From assembly GCF_003335045.1 (NCBI RefSeq), contig NZ_QOZG01000002.1:620001-684000 (forward strand): DNA of 64,000 nucleotides, given 5' to 3'. Positions 18,045 through 26,039 of the stretch are shown here, piece after piece. The notes under the pieces were generated by a model that ran no database searches, had not been told where the DNA came from, and worked only from the letters and a program-made list of their open reading frames with translations. Source of the DNA: Paramesorhizobium salinisoli. Lineage in GTDB: Bacteria; Pseudomonadota; Alphaproteobacteria; Rhizobiales; Rhizobiaceae. The translations under genes and the position numbers were made by a program. The stretch's first letter is position 1, and the number at the start of each line of letters is the position of its first letter.

Positions 18045-18644
18045 TCAGGTGCGTCCGCGCTTATAGATCCATAGCCGCGCCGGGGGAACATTGCGGATGA
18101 CGAAATCATAATGCTGGACGATATAATTTCCGCGTCCGGGCGGAATCGGCGACAGCGGCCCGTAGGTGATCTGGATTACCGGACGCCCTTCGGGAATCCT
18201 GTTCAGCAGATCCTCAAGGATCGCCACCCGCCTTTCGACCGGAAAGCTCAGAAGCGGCACGGCGGAGATGACGCTGTCGAAGATGAGGTCTTTGTGCTCG
18301 CCGAGTGTCGTGTCGAGATCAAAGGCATCGCCCTGGATGATGTTGATTTCGGGGAAATCCTCGCGCAGATGGCGGGCGAAATCCTCCGAATATTCCACGC
18401 AATAGATATCGGACGGCTTCACGCCGCGCTGCAGGATCGCCTTGGTAATGACGCCAGTGCCCGGTCCGAGTTCCAGCACCGGCAGGCCGGAATCAGGATC
18501 GACGACGCTCGCCATGCGCCGTGCGGTGACCGAACTGGTCGGCAGGATCGCGCCGACCGCCTTGGGACCATCGATCCAGCCCTTGAAGAAACGGATTTCC
18601 TCGTCGAACTTCTCCGCTAGTCTCTTGCCGAGTGGCCCTGCCAT
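18045..18644 (-). CDS. pmtA: Phospholipid N-methyltransferase (phosphatidylcholine synthesis)
   Basis: SAM-dependent enzyme of 199 residues that methylates phosphatidylethanolamine stepwise to phosphatidylcholine. It is of the Rhodobacter/rhizobial PmtA type. The SAM-binding motif is LELGPGTGVITKAIL near residue 55, followed by YCVEYSEDFARHL and DSVISAVPLLSFP. Upstream GGAGC precedes ATG 18644. The position just downstream of dnaJ matches the layout I recall from Brucella and its relatives. Confidence 0.92.
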   Translation of the reverse strand: MAGPLGKRLAEKFDEEIRFFKGWIDGPKAVGAILPTSSVTARRMASVVDPDSGLPVLELGPGTGVITKAILQRGVKPSDIYCVEYSEDFARHLREDFPEINIIQGDAFDLDTTLGEHKDLIFDSVISAVPLLSFPVERRVAILEDLLNRIPEGRPVIQITYGPLSPIPPGRGNYIVQHYDFVIRNVPPARLWIYKRGRT

Positions 18645-18740
18645 GTCGTACCGCTCCTGAATGTCGTTATTGGGCAGATTTATGACGCATCACCTGACAA
18701 AAGCAAAGCGTCTTGGCAAGTTTGTGGTCTGAATTATAAC

Positions 18741-19868
18741 CTATTCGCCAATTCCTTCAAAGAACTCCTTCATCCGCGAAAAGAAGCCGCTCGATTGCGG
18801 GCTGTTGTCCTTTGAGGAGATCTTCTCGAACTCCTCCAGAAGCTCTCGCTGGCGTCTGGTCAGGTTCTGCGGCGTCTCGATGGCGATCTGGATATAGAGG
18901 TCGCCCATTACCGGCTGGCGCAAGACGGGCATTCCCTTGCCCTTGAGGCGGAACTGCTTGCCGTTCTGCGTGCCCTCGGGGATTTTCACCCGCGTTTGCG
19001 TGCCATCGAGCGTCGATACCTCGAACTGGCCGCCAAGTGCCGCCGTGGTCATCGAGATGGGTACCTTGCAATAGAGATCGGCTCCGTCACGCTGGAAGAA
19101 TTCATGCGGCTTGATGGAGAGAAAGATATAGAGATCGCCAGATGGGCCGCCGCGAAGCCCTGCCTCGCCCTCGCCGGTAAGACGGATGCGCGTGCCGTCC
19201 TCGATGCCGGCAGGAATATTGACGGATAGCGAACGCTCCTGGGTGACGCGGCCCTGGCCGGCGCATTTCGCACAGGGGTCCTTGATGATCTGGCCGCGAC
19301 CGTTGCAGGACGGGCATGTCCGCTCGATGGAGAAAAAGCCTTGAGCCGCGCGCACGCGTCCCGCGCCGCCGCACATCGAACAGGTCACGGGCTGTGTGCC
19401 GGGCTTGGCACCCGTGCCGGAACAATCCTCGCAGACCATGGAGGTCGGCACCCGGATTTGCGCCGTCTTGCCGCTATAGGCCTCCTCCAGCGAGACCTCC
19501 ATGTTATAGCGAAGATCGGCGCCGCGTTCGCGGCCATTGGTGCGACGCTGGCGTGCGCCACCCATCATCTCGCCGAAAATATCTTCGAAAATATCGGCAA
19601 AGCCGCCGGCAGCGCCGAAGCCGCCGCCGCCGAAACCGTTGCCATGCTCGAAAGCGGCATGGCCGAAACGGTCATAGGCGGCCCGTTTCTGCGGGTCCTT
19701 CAGCGTTTCATATGCCTCGCCGATTTCCTTGAACCTGCGCTCCGCCTCGTGATCTCCGGGGTTTTTATCCGGGTGAAATTGCATGGCAAGCTTACGGAAG
19801 GCGCTTTTCAGGGTCTTTTCGTCCGCGCCCTTGGCAACGCCGAGCGTCTCATAATAATCAGGCTTCAT
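18741..19868 (-). CDS. dnaJ: Chaperone DnaJ
   Basis: Full-length Hsp40 co-chaperone of 375 residues. The J domain carries HPD at residues 32-34, and a Gly/Phe-rich linker follows. Four CxxCxGxG zinc repeats lie about residues 145-215 ([32 protein letters not shown]), then the substrate-binding C-terminal domains. Unlike the usual arrangement, no dnaK lies directly upstream: the next gene is a divergent gamma-glutamyltransferase 292 bases away. I saw no convincing sigma-32 promoter in that gap. Confidence 0.95.
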   Translation of the reverse strand: MKPDYYETLGVAKGADEKTLKSAFRKLAMQFHPDKNPGDHEAERRFKEIGEAYETLKDPQKRAAYDRFGHAAFEHGNGFGGGGFGAAGGFADIFEDIFGEMMGGARQRRTNGRERGADLRYNMEVSLEEAYSGKTAQIRVPTSMVCEDCSGTGAKPGTQPVTCSMCGGAGRVRAAQGFFSIERTCPSCNGRGQIIKDPCAKCAGQGRVTQERSLSVNIPAGIEDGTRIRLTGEGEAGLRGGPSGDLYIFLSIKPHEFFQRDGADLYCKVPISMTTAALGGQFEVSTLDGTQTRVKIPEGTQNGKQFRLKGKGMPVLRQPVMGDLYIQIAIETPQNLTRRQRELLEEFEKISSKDNSPQSSGFFSRMKEFFEGIGE

Positions 19869-20160
19869 AAACCAGTCTTCCCGATGGCAATATTCATCAT
19901 GGAGCCATAATCCATGGCGTTCCCGTTTCCGCGTAAATATCGGCTTGAACCGCTATTTAGGCGTTCCACGCGGCGAATGCCATAGCCGAACAGAAATTCT
20001 ACCACCCGTTATTTCATGTCGTCCTTAACCGCCCTCGCCATCCGGACAGAGAAGCATGTACCGCTTTCTCGACTGAACAGGCCTCCACTTTCTTGGACTT
20101 GCACTGGACGCGCAGCCACGAACATGCTCCGAATAGAGCATAATCTCCGGAGGAATGAAC

Positions 20161-21906
20161 ATGTACGATCCCTGTAGAAAAGCGATTGCCGTCCTCTTCG
20201 CCTTTGCTCTCAGCGTGTCGCCGCTGGCGGAGGCATCAGCCGCATCTCCAGAACCGGTCGAAGCCGAACATGGAATGGTCGTCACGGCCCAGCATCTGGC
20301 GTCGGATATCGGCGTGGAAATCCTGAAGAATGGCGGCAACGCAGTGGATGCCGCCGTTGCCGTCGGCTATGCCATGGCAGTTGTCTATCCCGAAGCGGGC
20401 AATATTGGCGGTGGCGGGTTCATGACCATCCGCCTCAAGGACGGGAAAACGACTTTCCTCGATTTTCGCGAACGCGCGCCGCTCGCCTCGACCAAGACGA
20501 TGTATCTCGATGACAAGGGCAATCCGGTGAAGGGTCTCAGCACCGATGGCTATCTTGCCGTCGGCGTGCCGGGATCGGTCCTCGGCTTCGAGACCGCCAG
20601 GACGCGATATGGCACGAAATCGCGAGAGGAGTTGATGGCGCCGGCGATCAAGCTTGCCCGGGACGGTTTCGTCCTGGACGAAGGCGATGCCGCTTCGCTA
20701 GCCGAAAACGCAGAGACGCTGGTGAAGGACCCGGCCGCCGCAGCCATTTTTCTCAAATCCGACGGCAAGCCCCATGCGGTCGGTGAGACGCTGGTTCAGG
20801 CGGATCTCGCCGCGTCGCTCTCCAGCATCTCGGAACTGGGACCCGACGCCTTCTACAAGGGGCCAATTGCCGACGCGATCGTGAAGGCGAGCCAGGAAAG
20901 GAAGGGGATTCTCGCAAGGCAGGATTTCGAACAATACAAGGTTCGAGAGCTGGAGCCGGTGAAATGCAGCTATCGCGGCTATGACATCTTTTCCTCGCCG
21001 CCGCCCAGCTCGGGCGGGGTGATCATCTGCGAGATCCTCAATATCCTCGAGGGATATCCGATCTCCTATCTCGGCTATGGCTCGGCCGACACGGTGCATG
21101 TCATGATCGAAGCAATGCGCCACGCCTATGTCGACCGCAACACCGCGCTGGGCGATCCGGATTTCGTCGAAAACCCTATCGGGAAATTGCTCGACAAGGG
21201 CTATGCCCAGAAAATCCGCGAGGAGATCAGCGCCTTCAAGGCCGGCATATCGCAGGAATTGATGCCGAAAGGCTTTGGCGAGAGCACGGAAACCACGCAT
21301 TATTCCATCATCGACAATGATGGAAATGCTGTTGCGGTCACCTATACGCTGAACGGCTCGTTCGGCGCCGGAGTCGTTGCGCCGGGAACCGGCATTCTAC
21401 TCAACAACGAGATGGACGATTTCACCGCGAAGCCGGGCGTTCCCAATCTCTACGGGCTGGTACAGGGCGAGGCGAATGCCATAGCACCTGGCAAAACGCC
21501 GCTGTCCTCAATGAGCCCGACGATCGTCGCCAAGGACGGCAAGCCATTCATGGTCATCGGCAGCCCCGGCGGCGCGCGCATCATCACCATCACGCTTGAG
21601 GCGATCATCAATGTGATCGACCATGGCATGAATATCCAGGAAGCAATCGATGCGCCGCGCATCCATCACCAATGGCTGCCCGACAAGATCTATATGGAGC
21701 CTTACGCCCTGTCGCCCGATACGCGCCGCGTGCTTGCGGGCATGGGGCATGACATCGATATAGACGAAAACTGGACGATCTGGGGCAAAGCCGCGGGGAT
21801 ACTGGTTGGCGGCAAGAGCCTCGCCGATATGGGCAAAGCCGATAGCAGTCGCTATTACGGCGCAATTGACAGCCGTGCAGCTTCCGGCGCGGCGCGTGGT
21901 TATTGA
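20161..21906 (+). CDS. ggt: Gamma-glutamyltransferase (glutathione hydrolase)
   Basis: Periplasmic enzyme of 581 residues that cleaves the gamma-glutamyl bond of glutathione or transfers it. An N-terminal signal peptide ends near AEASA. The precursor self-cleaves before the first Thr of TTHYS (Thr378), which becomes the N-terminal nucleophile of the small subunit. The later SSMSPTIV and GSPGGARIITITLE are classic small-subunit motifs. The ribosome site CGGAGG at 20148-20153 is seven bases from ATG 20161 but almost touches the ATG at 20155, so 20161 is preferred. Confidence 0.94.
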   Translation: MYDPCRKAIAVLFAFALSVSPLAEASAASPEPVEAEHGMVVTAQHLASDIGVEILKNGGNAVDAAVAVGYAMAVVYPEAGNIGGGGFMTIRLKDGKTTFLDFRERAPLASTKTMYLDDKGNPVKGLSTDGYLAVGVPGSVLGFETARTRYGTKSREELMAPAIKLARDGFVLDEGDAASLAENAETLVKDPAAAAIFLKSDGKPHAVGETLVQADLAASLSSISELGPDAFYKGPIADAIVKASQERKGILARQDFEQYKVRELEPVKCSYRGYDIFSSPPPSSGGVIICEILNILEGYPISYLGYGSADTVHVMIEAMRHAYVDRNTALGDPDFVENPIGKLLDKGYAQKIREEISAFKAGISQELMPKGFGESTETTHYSIIDNDGNAVAVTYTLNGSFGAGVVAPGTGILLNNEMDDFTAKPGVPNLYGLVQGEANAIAPGKTPLSSMSPTIVAKDGKPFMVIGSPGGARIITITLEAIINVIDHGMNIQEAIDAPRIHHQWLPDKIYMEPYALSPDTRRVLAGMGHDIDIDENWTIWGKAAGILVGGKSLADMGKADSSRYYGAIDSRAASGAARGY

Positions 21907-22371
21907 AGGAAATCTCAGAATAGAAATCACCACCTTATTCTGAATATTCCCAAGTAGCGAGCGTAGATCAATTTCTTCGTAGAGATACGGCTGCGCTCGC
22001 AGCAGCTTTTATTCTAATCATAACTCAGCTCGTGAAGTTGTTTTGAACGCATTTCATCACTTGTATCCTAATTGACTTTCGAACATCGAGCGATGAAATT
22101 TTCAGCCTGCGCCTTGCAGATCGCGAATTGTAATATTATAAATATGCACGCAATTCATTGTGGTGGTGATATGTGAAATTATATTATAACTTTCTTCTAT
22201 ACTGAAAATAATATGAAATACATTTCTTATAGAGTGGAGCCGATTCTTAACCAGCTATAAAGAAACGCAACCAGTTGGTGTATTTTTACTTTCAAACCTG
22301 CCGGAATGCATGGCAGTTTCCCCGCATGGCGACGCGAAATGGTTCCGTCGCAGAAGCAGGGATTAGGTATA
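21907..22371. other. AT-rich intergenic region after ggt
   Basis: About 465 bases without a credible gene. A weak inverted repeat (TCAGAATA 21915-21922 with TATTCTGA 21936-21943) just after ggt may act in termination. The rest is AT-rich and probably holds the promoter of the small exported protein that follows. Confidence 0.45.
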
Positions 22372-22683
22372 ATGAAGACTTTTGCCCTTACCATCGCAGC
22401 TCTGGCTTTCAGTGCTGGCGCAGCTTTCGCCGAAAACCCGAATTTCGGGATTCCAGCCGACCTGCAGGATCCGACTCAGCCAATCGCCAGTTCCGGCGCT
22501 CAGCCCGTCATGAACCATGCGGACCATTTCGGTGCTATCGACTATACGGCGACAAGTGATATTGGCGAAACGGGCGTCTCGCAACACCGTATGGGCAATT
22601 ATGTGTCCGACCCAATGGACAATCCGGCTGCACACCGCTTCACCGACGCGTCACCAAATCTGGAAGATCAGAATGGCTTCTGA
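22372..22683 (+). CDS. Small exported protein, unknown
   Basis: Predicted periplasmic or secreted protein of 103 residues. The signal peptide MKTFALTIAALAFSAGAAFA ends in an AFA cleavage site. The mature part is hydrophilic, rich in Asn, Asp, Pro and His, with no cysteine and no domain that I recognise. ATG 22372 is chosen because the signal peptide starts there, although the frame is open 66 bases further upstream. A strong hairpin follows the stop. Confidence 0.7.
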   Translation: MKTFALTIAALAFSAGAAFAENPNFGIPADLQDPTQPIASSGAQPVMNHADHFGAIDYTATSDIGETGVSQHRMGNYVSDPMDNPAAHRFTDASPNLEDQNGF

Positions 22684-22700
22684 TCCGGCGATCAGCGCAT

Positions 22701-22735
22701 GAACAGGGGGGCGAGAAAACTTCGCCCCCCTGTTC
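22701..22735. terminator. Strong hairpin between convergent genes
   Basis: Perfect 14-bp stem GAACAGGGGGGCGA (22701-22714) with its complement (22722-22735) around a seven-base loop, 17 bases after the stop of the small exported protein. There is no T-run on either side. It probably serves as a 3' stabiliser or terminator. Confidence 0.75.
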
Positions 22736-22742
22736 AAAATGC

Positions 22743-22764
22743 CCTTAATCGGTTTCGATTAAGG
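22743..22764. terminator. Second hairpin after GlsB-type gene
   Basis: Perfect nine-base arms CCTTAATCG and CGATTAAGG around a GTTT loop, downstream of the minus-strand GlsB-type gene. Confidence 0.55.
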
Positions 22765-22789
22765 AAATCACGCAATGGTCATGCGGCTT

Positions 22790-23041
22790 CTATCGCTTGG
22801 CGAACCGGGCGACAGCGATCAAAACACATGCGCCGATGAAGCCCGCGACGAGATAGCCGATCCAGCCGGTAAGCGTAACGCCGAAGATGCCCAGAACCGC
22901 ATTTGCAAGGATGGCTCCTACGATACCGAGGATGATGTTCATGAAGAGGCCCATATTGCTTTTCATGAACATTTCAGCGAGCCAACCTGCGAGGCCACCG
23001 ATGATGATTGCTGCGATCCAGCCGACGCCAGCCTGTTCCAT
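22790..23041 (-). CDS. GlsB/YeaQ/YmgE family stress-response membrane protein
   Basis: Small inner-membrane protein of 83 residues from the GlsB/YeaQ/YmgE (transglycosylase-associated) family. It has three glycine-rich membrane spans: WIAAIIIGGLAGWLAEMFM, a middle span around ILGIVGAILANAVLGIFG, and a C-terminal span. The family is often induced by general stress; the molecular function is unknown. No EcfG-type box lies directly upstream, but the promoter at 23390-23414 may read through the 45-residue gene into it. Confidence 0.9.
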   Translation of the reverse strand: MEQAGVGWIAAIIIGGLAGWLAEMFMKSNMGLFMNIILGIVGAILANAVLGIFGVTLTGWIGYLVAGFIGACVLIAVARFAKR

Positions 23042-23203
23042 ATAAGTGTCTCCCGTCCTAGATTTACCGAAATGGGTTAATCGCGAAGTATGAACCGGAT
23101 TTTATCTCCGGCTCCGGCTCCGGCTCCTGGAGCCGCCCGAGGATAATGCTACCGGTCGGCGAATAAAACAACAGCGTCCCTCCATAGCAGGATATCTCCT
23201 CGA
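23042..23203. other. Gap with CTCCGG repeats and palindrome
   Basis: Holds three tandem CTCCGG units ending in a palindrome CGGCTCCTGGAGCCG (23121-23135), between the 45-residue gene and the GlsB-type gene. It may be an mRNA hairpin between the two. Confidence 0.4.
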
Positions 23204-23341
23204 TCAATTGGACTGATCCAGCGCGTGCGGCGGCATGTTCTTATCCGGCTCGTTACCCGACAATTGGGCGGCCGAAACGATGGCGATGACGGCTATCAGC
23301 GCAATGATGATCGACCCTACGAACAATCTTTGATTCTGCAT
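23204..23341 (-). CDS. Small single-span membrane protein (45 aa)
   Basis: Short gene that automatic calling could miss. ATG 23341 is preceded by GATGAGG with correct spacing. The product begins MQNQRLFVGS, has one hydrophobic span (about IIIALIAVIAIVSAAQ) and a short acidic tail ending ALDQSN. An exact EcfG promoter box at 23390-23414 lies 49 bases upstream, which strongly supports it as a real stress-induced gene. I know of no function. It may form a unit with the GlsB-type gene 160 bases downstream. Confidence 0.68.
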   Translation of the reverse strand: MQNQRLFVGSIIIALIAVIAIVSAAQLSGNEPDKNMPPHALDQSN

Positions 23342-23389
23342 CGGCCTCATCCAGTCTTCCGGCAGTCTTCCGGCGGTTTCAATGGTCCA

Positions 23390-23414
23390 AACGCCGGCTG
23401 TCCCGGAAAGTTCC
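23390..23414 (-). promoter_or_regulatory. EcfG-type promoter (exact)
   Basis: GGAAC (23414-23410), 16 bases, CGTT (23393-23390) on the minus strand, 49 bases before the 45-residue membrane protein gene. Confidence 0.82.
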
Positions 23415-23433
23415 TCGGCAGGCTGTTCCCGGA

Positions 23434-24564
23434 TCAGTGGATCAACGGCTTGTCCTGCTTCGACCTTGCAGCGGCGAATGCTTCCAGCAACTGCTCCACG
23501 GTGTCGCGATCGACCAGGACGCGCTGGGCTGGAGAGGCCAGCTCCAAATTATTGTCTTCAGACCATTGCGCGACCTGCACCAGAATTTTCTGATGGATGT
23601 CCATGTAGACGTTATAATCGGCGCTGAGTACGTAATAGACCGTTTCAATACGAGGTCCGGTCTGGGCGAATTCAGCCAGATGGGACCGGTCGAAGCGCGT
23701 CTTATCGATTGCCTCTATCACCTTACGGATATGAGTCGCCAATTCCTGGAGCTTTGCTATTGGCGCCCGGGAGTGCGTGTGCAGATCGAATACAACGCGG
23801 CGTTCCTGCATCCGTTTGAAATTGTGCAATCGCGCGTTCAGCAGCGTATCGTTAGCGACGCAAAGCTGCTCACCGGACAAGGCCCGAATGCGCGTTGTCT
23901 TCAACCCGACCTTTTCGACTGTGCCCATGGAACCGTCGAAGGTGATGAAGTCGCCGACGATGAAAGGCTTATCCAGAATGATCGCCAGGGACGCGAACAG
24001 ATCCTTGAGAAGGCTCTGCAAGGCAAAAGCAATGGCTATGCCGCCGATGCCGAGGCCGGCCACCAGACCGGTTATGTCTATGCCGAGATTGCTGAGCATC
24101 ACCAGCACGACTGCGGACCAGACAACCGAAAGTCCCATGATCCGCACGATTTGAGCGGCACTTGACCGAGCGGGGTCCGGCTGGCTCGGCCCCAGAAGAT
24201 GATTTTCGATCCACAGGCTGACGAAAGCGCTGCCCCAAAGCCCGAGCTGGATCATCGTTGCCGCCAGAACAATGCCCGAAATCAGGCGATCGGCCCGCGG
24301 TGGCAGAACAAGGAACTGCACTGCGATCCATAATGCGACTGCTGCCAGAAAGAACCGATAGGTCCGGCTGGTAAGCGCCAGAAGGACCCGCACCAGTAAA
24401 TTTCTCCTCGCTCTGCCGTCAGCGACGAGCCGATTGTCGATAAACGATCGCAATCTTGTCGTCACGCCAAAGACAAGAACGAAGGCAAGAAGCGCCAGAC
24501 CCCATAAATAGAGGCGATTCCCGAAAATTTCCCAGGAGTGCGTGAGTTCCACTATTTCAGGCAA
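23434..24564 (-). CDS. MscS family mechanosensitive channel
   Basis: Inner-membrane channel of 376 residues that would release solutes on hypo-osmotic shock. Four to five hydrophobic spans precede the pore-lining helix (GLVAGLGIGGIAIAFALQSL near residue 170). The beta domain follows (DKPFIVGDFITFDG), then GTVEKVGLKTTRIR and a C-terminal mixed domain. The start appears to be TTG 24564 with GGAAAG upstream; no in-frame ATG is available nearby. An EcfG-like box lies 105 bases upstream, consistent with stress control. Confidence 0.9.
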   Translation of the reverse strand: MPEIVELTHSWEIFGNRLYLWGLALLAFVLVFGVTTRLRSFIDNRLVADGRARRNLLVRVLLALTSRTYRFFLAAVALWIAVQFLVLPPRADRLISGIVLAATMIQLGLWGSAFVSLWIENHLLGPSQPDPARSSAAQIVRIMGLSVVWSAVVLVMLSNLGIDITGLVAGLGIGGIAIAFALQSLLKDLFASLAIILDKPFIVGDFITFDGSMGTVEKVGLKTTRIRALSGEQLCVANDTLLNARLHNFKRMQERRVVFDLHTHSRAPIAKLQELATHIRKVIEAIDKTRFDRSHLAEFAQTGPRIETVYYVLSADYNVYMDIHQKILVQVAQWSEDNNLELASPAQRVLVDRDTVEQLLEAFAAARSKQDKPLIH

Positions 24565-24668
24565 GATCTTTCCATTCTTCTATGCGGTATTGGCGCCTAC
24601 CCGTGGCAAAAGGCCAAAGTGACGAACACGGCTCTCTCCCTCTTTAACTTATCTGTATATTATCCGAG

Positions 24669-24693
24669 AACCTTTGCGCGAGAAAATTGTTCC
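24669..24693 (-). promoter_or_regulatory. EcfG-like promoter (GGTT variant) for MscS gene
   Basis: GGAAC (24693-24689), 16 bases, GGTT (24672-24669) on the minus strand, 105 bases from the MscS start. It differs from consensus at the first -10 base. Confidence 0.6.
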
Positions 24694-24712
24694 GCAAACT
24701 GCGGTCAATCCA

Positions 24713-24737
24713 GGAACGATCCAGCACAGATCAGGTT
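24713..24737 (+). promoter_or_regulatory. EcfG-like promoter (GGTT variant) for copper-binding protein gene
   Basis: GGAAC (24713-24717), 16 bases, GGTT (24734-24737), 41 bases before ATG 24778. Its -35 box is 20 bases from that of the divergent MscS promoter. Confidence 0.65.
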
Positions 24738-24777
24738 ATCTGCAGACCCAACACGCATTCACCTTGGGAGAACTGCC

Positions 24778-25110
24778 ATGCACCATATCGATCCCGAAAT
24801 GAAACATTGTATCGATGAATGCCTGCGCTGTTATCAGGCTTGCCTGTCGACCGCGATGGGGCATTGCCTGGAAATGGGCGGCAAACATACCGAGCGAAAA
24901 CATTTCACGCTGATGATGGCGTGCGCTGAAATATGTCGCGGTGCGGCCCATTTCATGCTGCTTGGTTCCGAGCATCACAAACATGTCTGCCGTGAGTGCG
25001 CCGAGATCTGCCTCCAATGCGCGGATGATTGCGAACGTATCGGCGACATGGCGGAATGCGTGGCGGCTTGCCGTGCCTGCGCCGAGAGTTGCCGCAAGAT
25101 GGCTGCATAG
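24778..25110 (+). CDS. Four-helix bundle copper-binding protein (Csp/DUF326 type)
   Basis: Protein of 110 residues in the DUF326 / copper-storage-protein-like family. Cysteines recur with helical spacing along all four predicted helices: CIDECLRCYQAC, CAEICRGAAH, CRECAEICLQCADDC, CVAACRACAESC. In characterised Csp proteins these line the bundle core and bind many Cu(I) ions. The His/Met-rich N-terminus MHHIDPEMKHC fits metal binding. No signal peptide is seen, so it is probably cytosolic. It is transcribed divergently from MscS. Confidence 0.88.
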   Translation: MHHIDPEMKHCIDECLRCYQACLSTAMGHCLEMGGKHTERKHFTLMMACAEICRGAAHFMLLGSEHHKHVCRECAEICLQCADDCERIGDMAECVAACRACAESCRKMAA

Positions 25111-25115
25111 ACGTA

Positions 25116-25937
25116 TCAAGGCATAGCTGCTTCCAGGCCGCCTTCCCGTGTGATTTCCTGCAAGGGTCGCAACGGTACGGAAATCTTTGCCGCCAAGGGC
25201 AGGTGGTCCGAGGCGCTACGCGTCAACGCATTCGACCAGACCTGTGATTCAAGCGAGACGATCCCGTTTCCGACGAAAATGTAATCAAGCCTCAATAGTG
25301 GGAAACGCGAGGGGAACGTCGCCTGCGGCCGTGGCTTGGCGTCGAGTTGTACGTCCGTCGCCTGCCGAGCGATAGTGCGATAGGCGAGCGAGGAGGGTCT
25401 GGCGTTGAAATCGCCCAGCAGGACGAACGGTGAATTCTGACACACTGGATTTCCGAGCCAGCTTGGCCCCAGAAGCGTCACCACCTGGTTCATGCGCTCA
25501 CGTCGACGCAATCCGAGATGCGTATTGATCACATGCAGTTCCGTCCCGCCGAGGTCGACAGATACCCAGATGGCGCCGCGCGGCTCACCGATAGACGGCA
25601 GCGGCCCTGCCCTTATGAGACGCGACGGAAGGGCCGTGAGGATCGCGTCGCCATATTGTTCGTCGGCCAGATGCAGGGCGGGGTGAAAGTGCACTTCCAT
25701 GCGCAAATGCGATGCGATGATCCGCGCCTGATCGATGCCTTGCGTGCGTGCGCGCCCGACATCCACTTCCTGGAGTGCAATGATATCGGGCGAGCAATGC
25801 GCGATCACTTTGGCGATCCGCGCGGGATCGACCTTGCCGTCGGTCCCCCGGCAACTGTGCACATTATAGGTGAGGACCTTCAGAGATGAGCACGGCGAGA
25901 TGCCTGATGGATCGGAATTTGTGCGGACTGAGTTCAT
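25116..25937 (-). CDS. Endonuclease/exonuclease/phosphatase (EEP) family hydrolase
   Basis: Metal-dependent phosphoesterase of 273 residues. EEP motifs are all present: TYNVHSC, ALQEVDVG, INTHLGLRRRERMNQV, LLGDFNARP, LDYIF and SDHLPLAA. Clusters with a cardiolipin-synthase-like PLD and a YbhN-type protein are common in rhizobia and suggest a lipid or nucleic-acid phosphodiester substrate; this is not proven. The ATG at 25937 is only nine bases from the -10 box of an exact EcfG promoter, so the mRNA may be nearly leaderless. Confidence 0.88.
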   Translation of the reverse strand: MNSVRTNSDPSGISPCSSLKVLTYNVHSCRGTDGKVDPARIAKVIAHCSPDIIALQEVDVGRARTQGIDQARIIASHLRMEVHFHPALHLADEQYGDAILTALPSRLIRAGPLPSIGEPRGAIWVSVDLGGTELHVINTHLGLRRRERMNQVVTLLGPSWLGNPVCQNSPFVLLGDFNARPSSLAYRTIARQATDVQLDAKPRPQATFPSRFPLLRLDYIFVGNGIVSLESQVWSNALTRSASDHLPLAAKISVPLRPLQEITREGGLEAAMP

Positions 25938-25943
25938 CGGATG

Positions 25944-25970
25944 GGAACGCTAGCTTCTCCGGTTCGTTCC
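25944..25970. promoter_or_regulatory. Bidirectional palindromic EcfG promoter
   Basis: GGAACG (25944-25949) and CGTTCC (25965-25970) form a 27-bp interrupted palindrome. Read forward it is GGAAC-N16-CGTT for the YbhN-type gene (start 26040). Read in reverse it is GGAAC-N16-CGTT for the EEP gene (start 25937). The -35 of each direction overlaps the -10 of the other. Confidence 0.85.
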
Positions 25971-26039
25971 CGAGAGATACCGGCTGCGTATTCACATACT
26001 TGGCCAACATGTTGGGCTATATGGTTGGAAAGAAGGATC

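Noticed and set aside
23042-23203. EcfG box for the GlsB-type gene
   Set aside because: No GGAAC in the correct orientation is present; expression may come from the promoter of the gene upstream.
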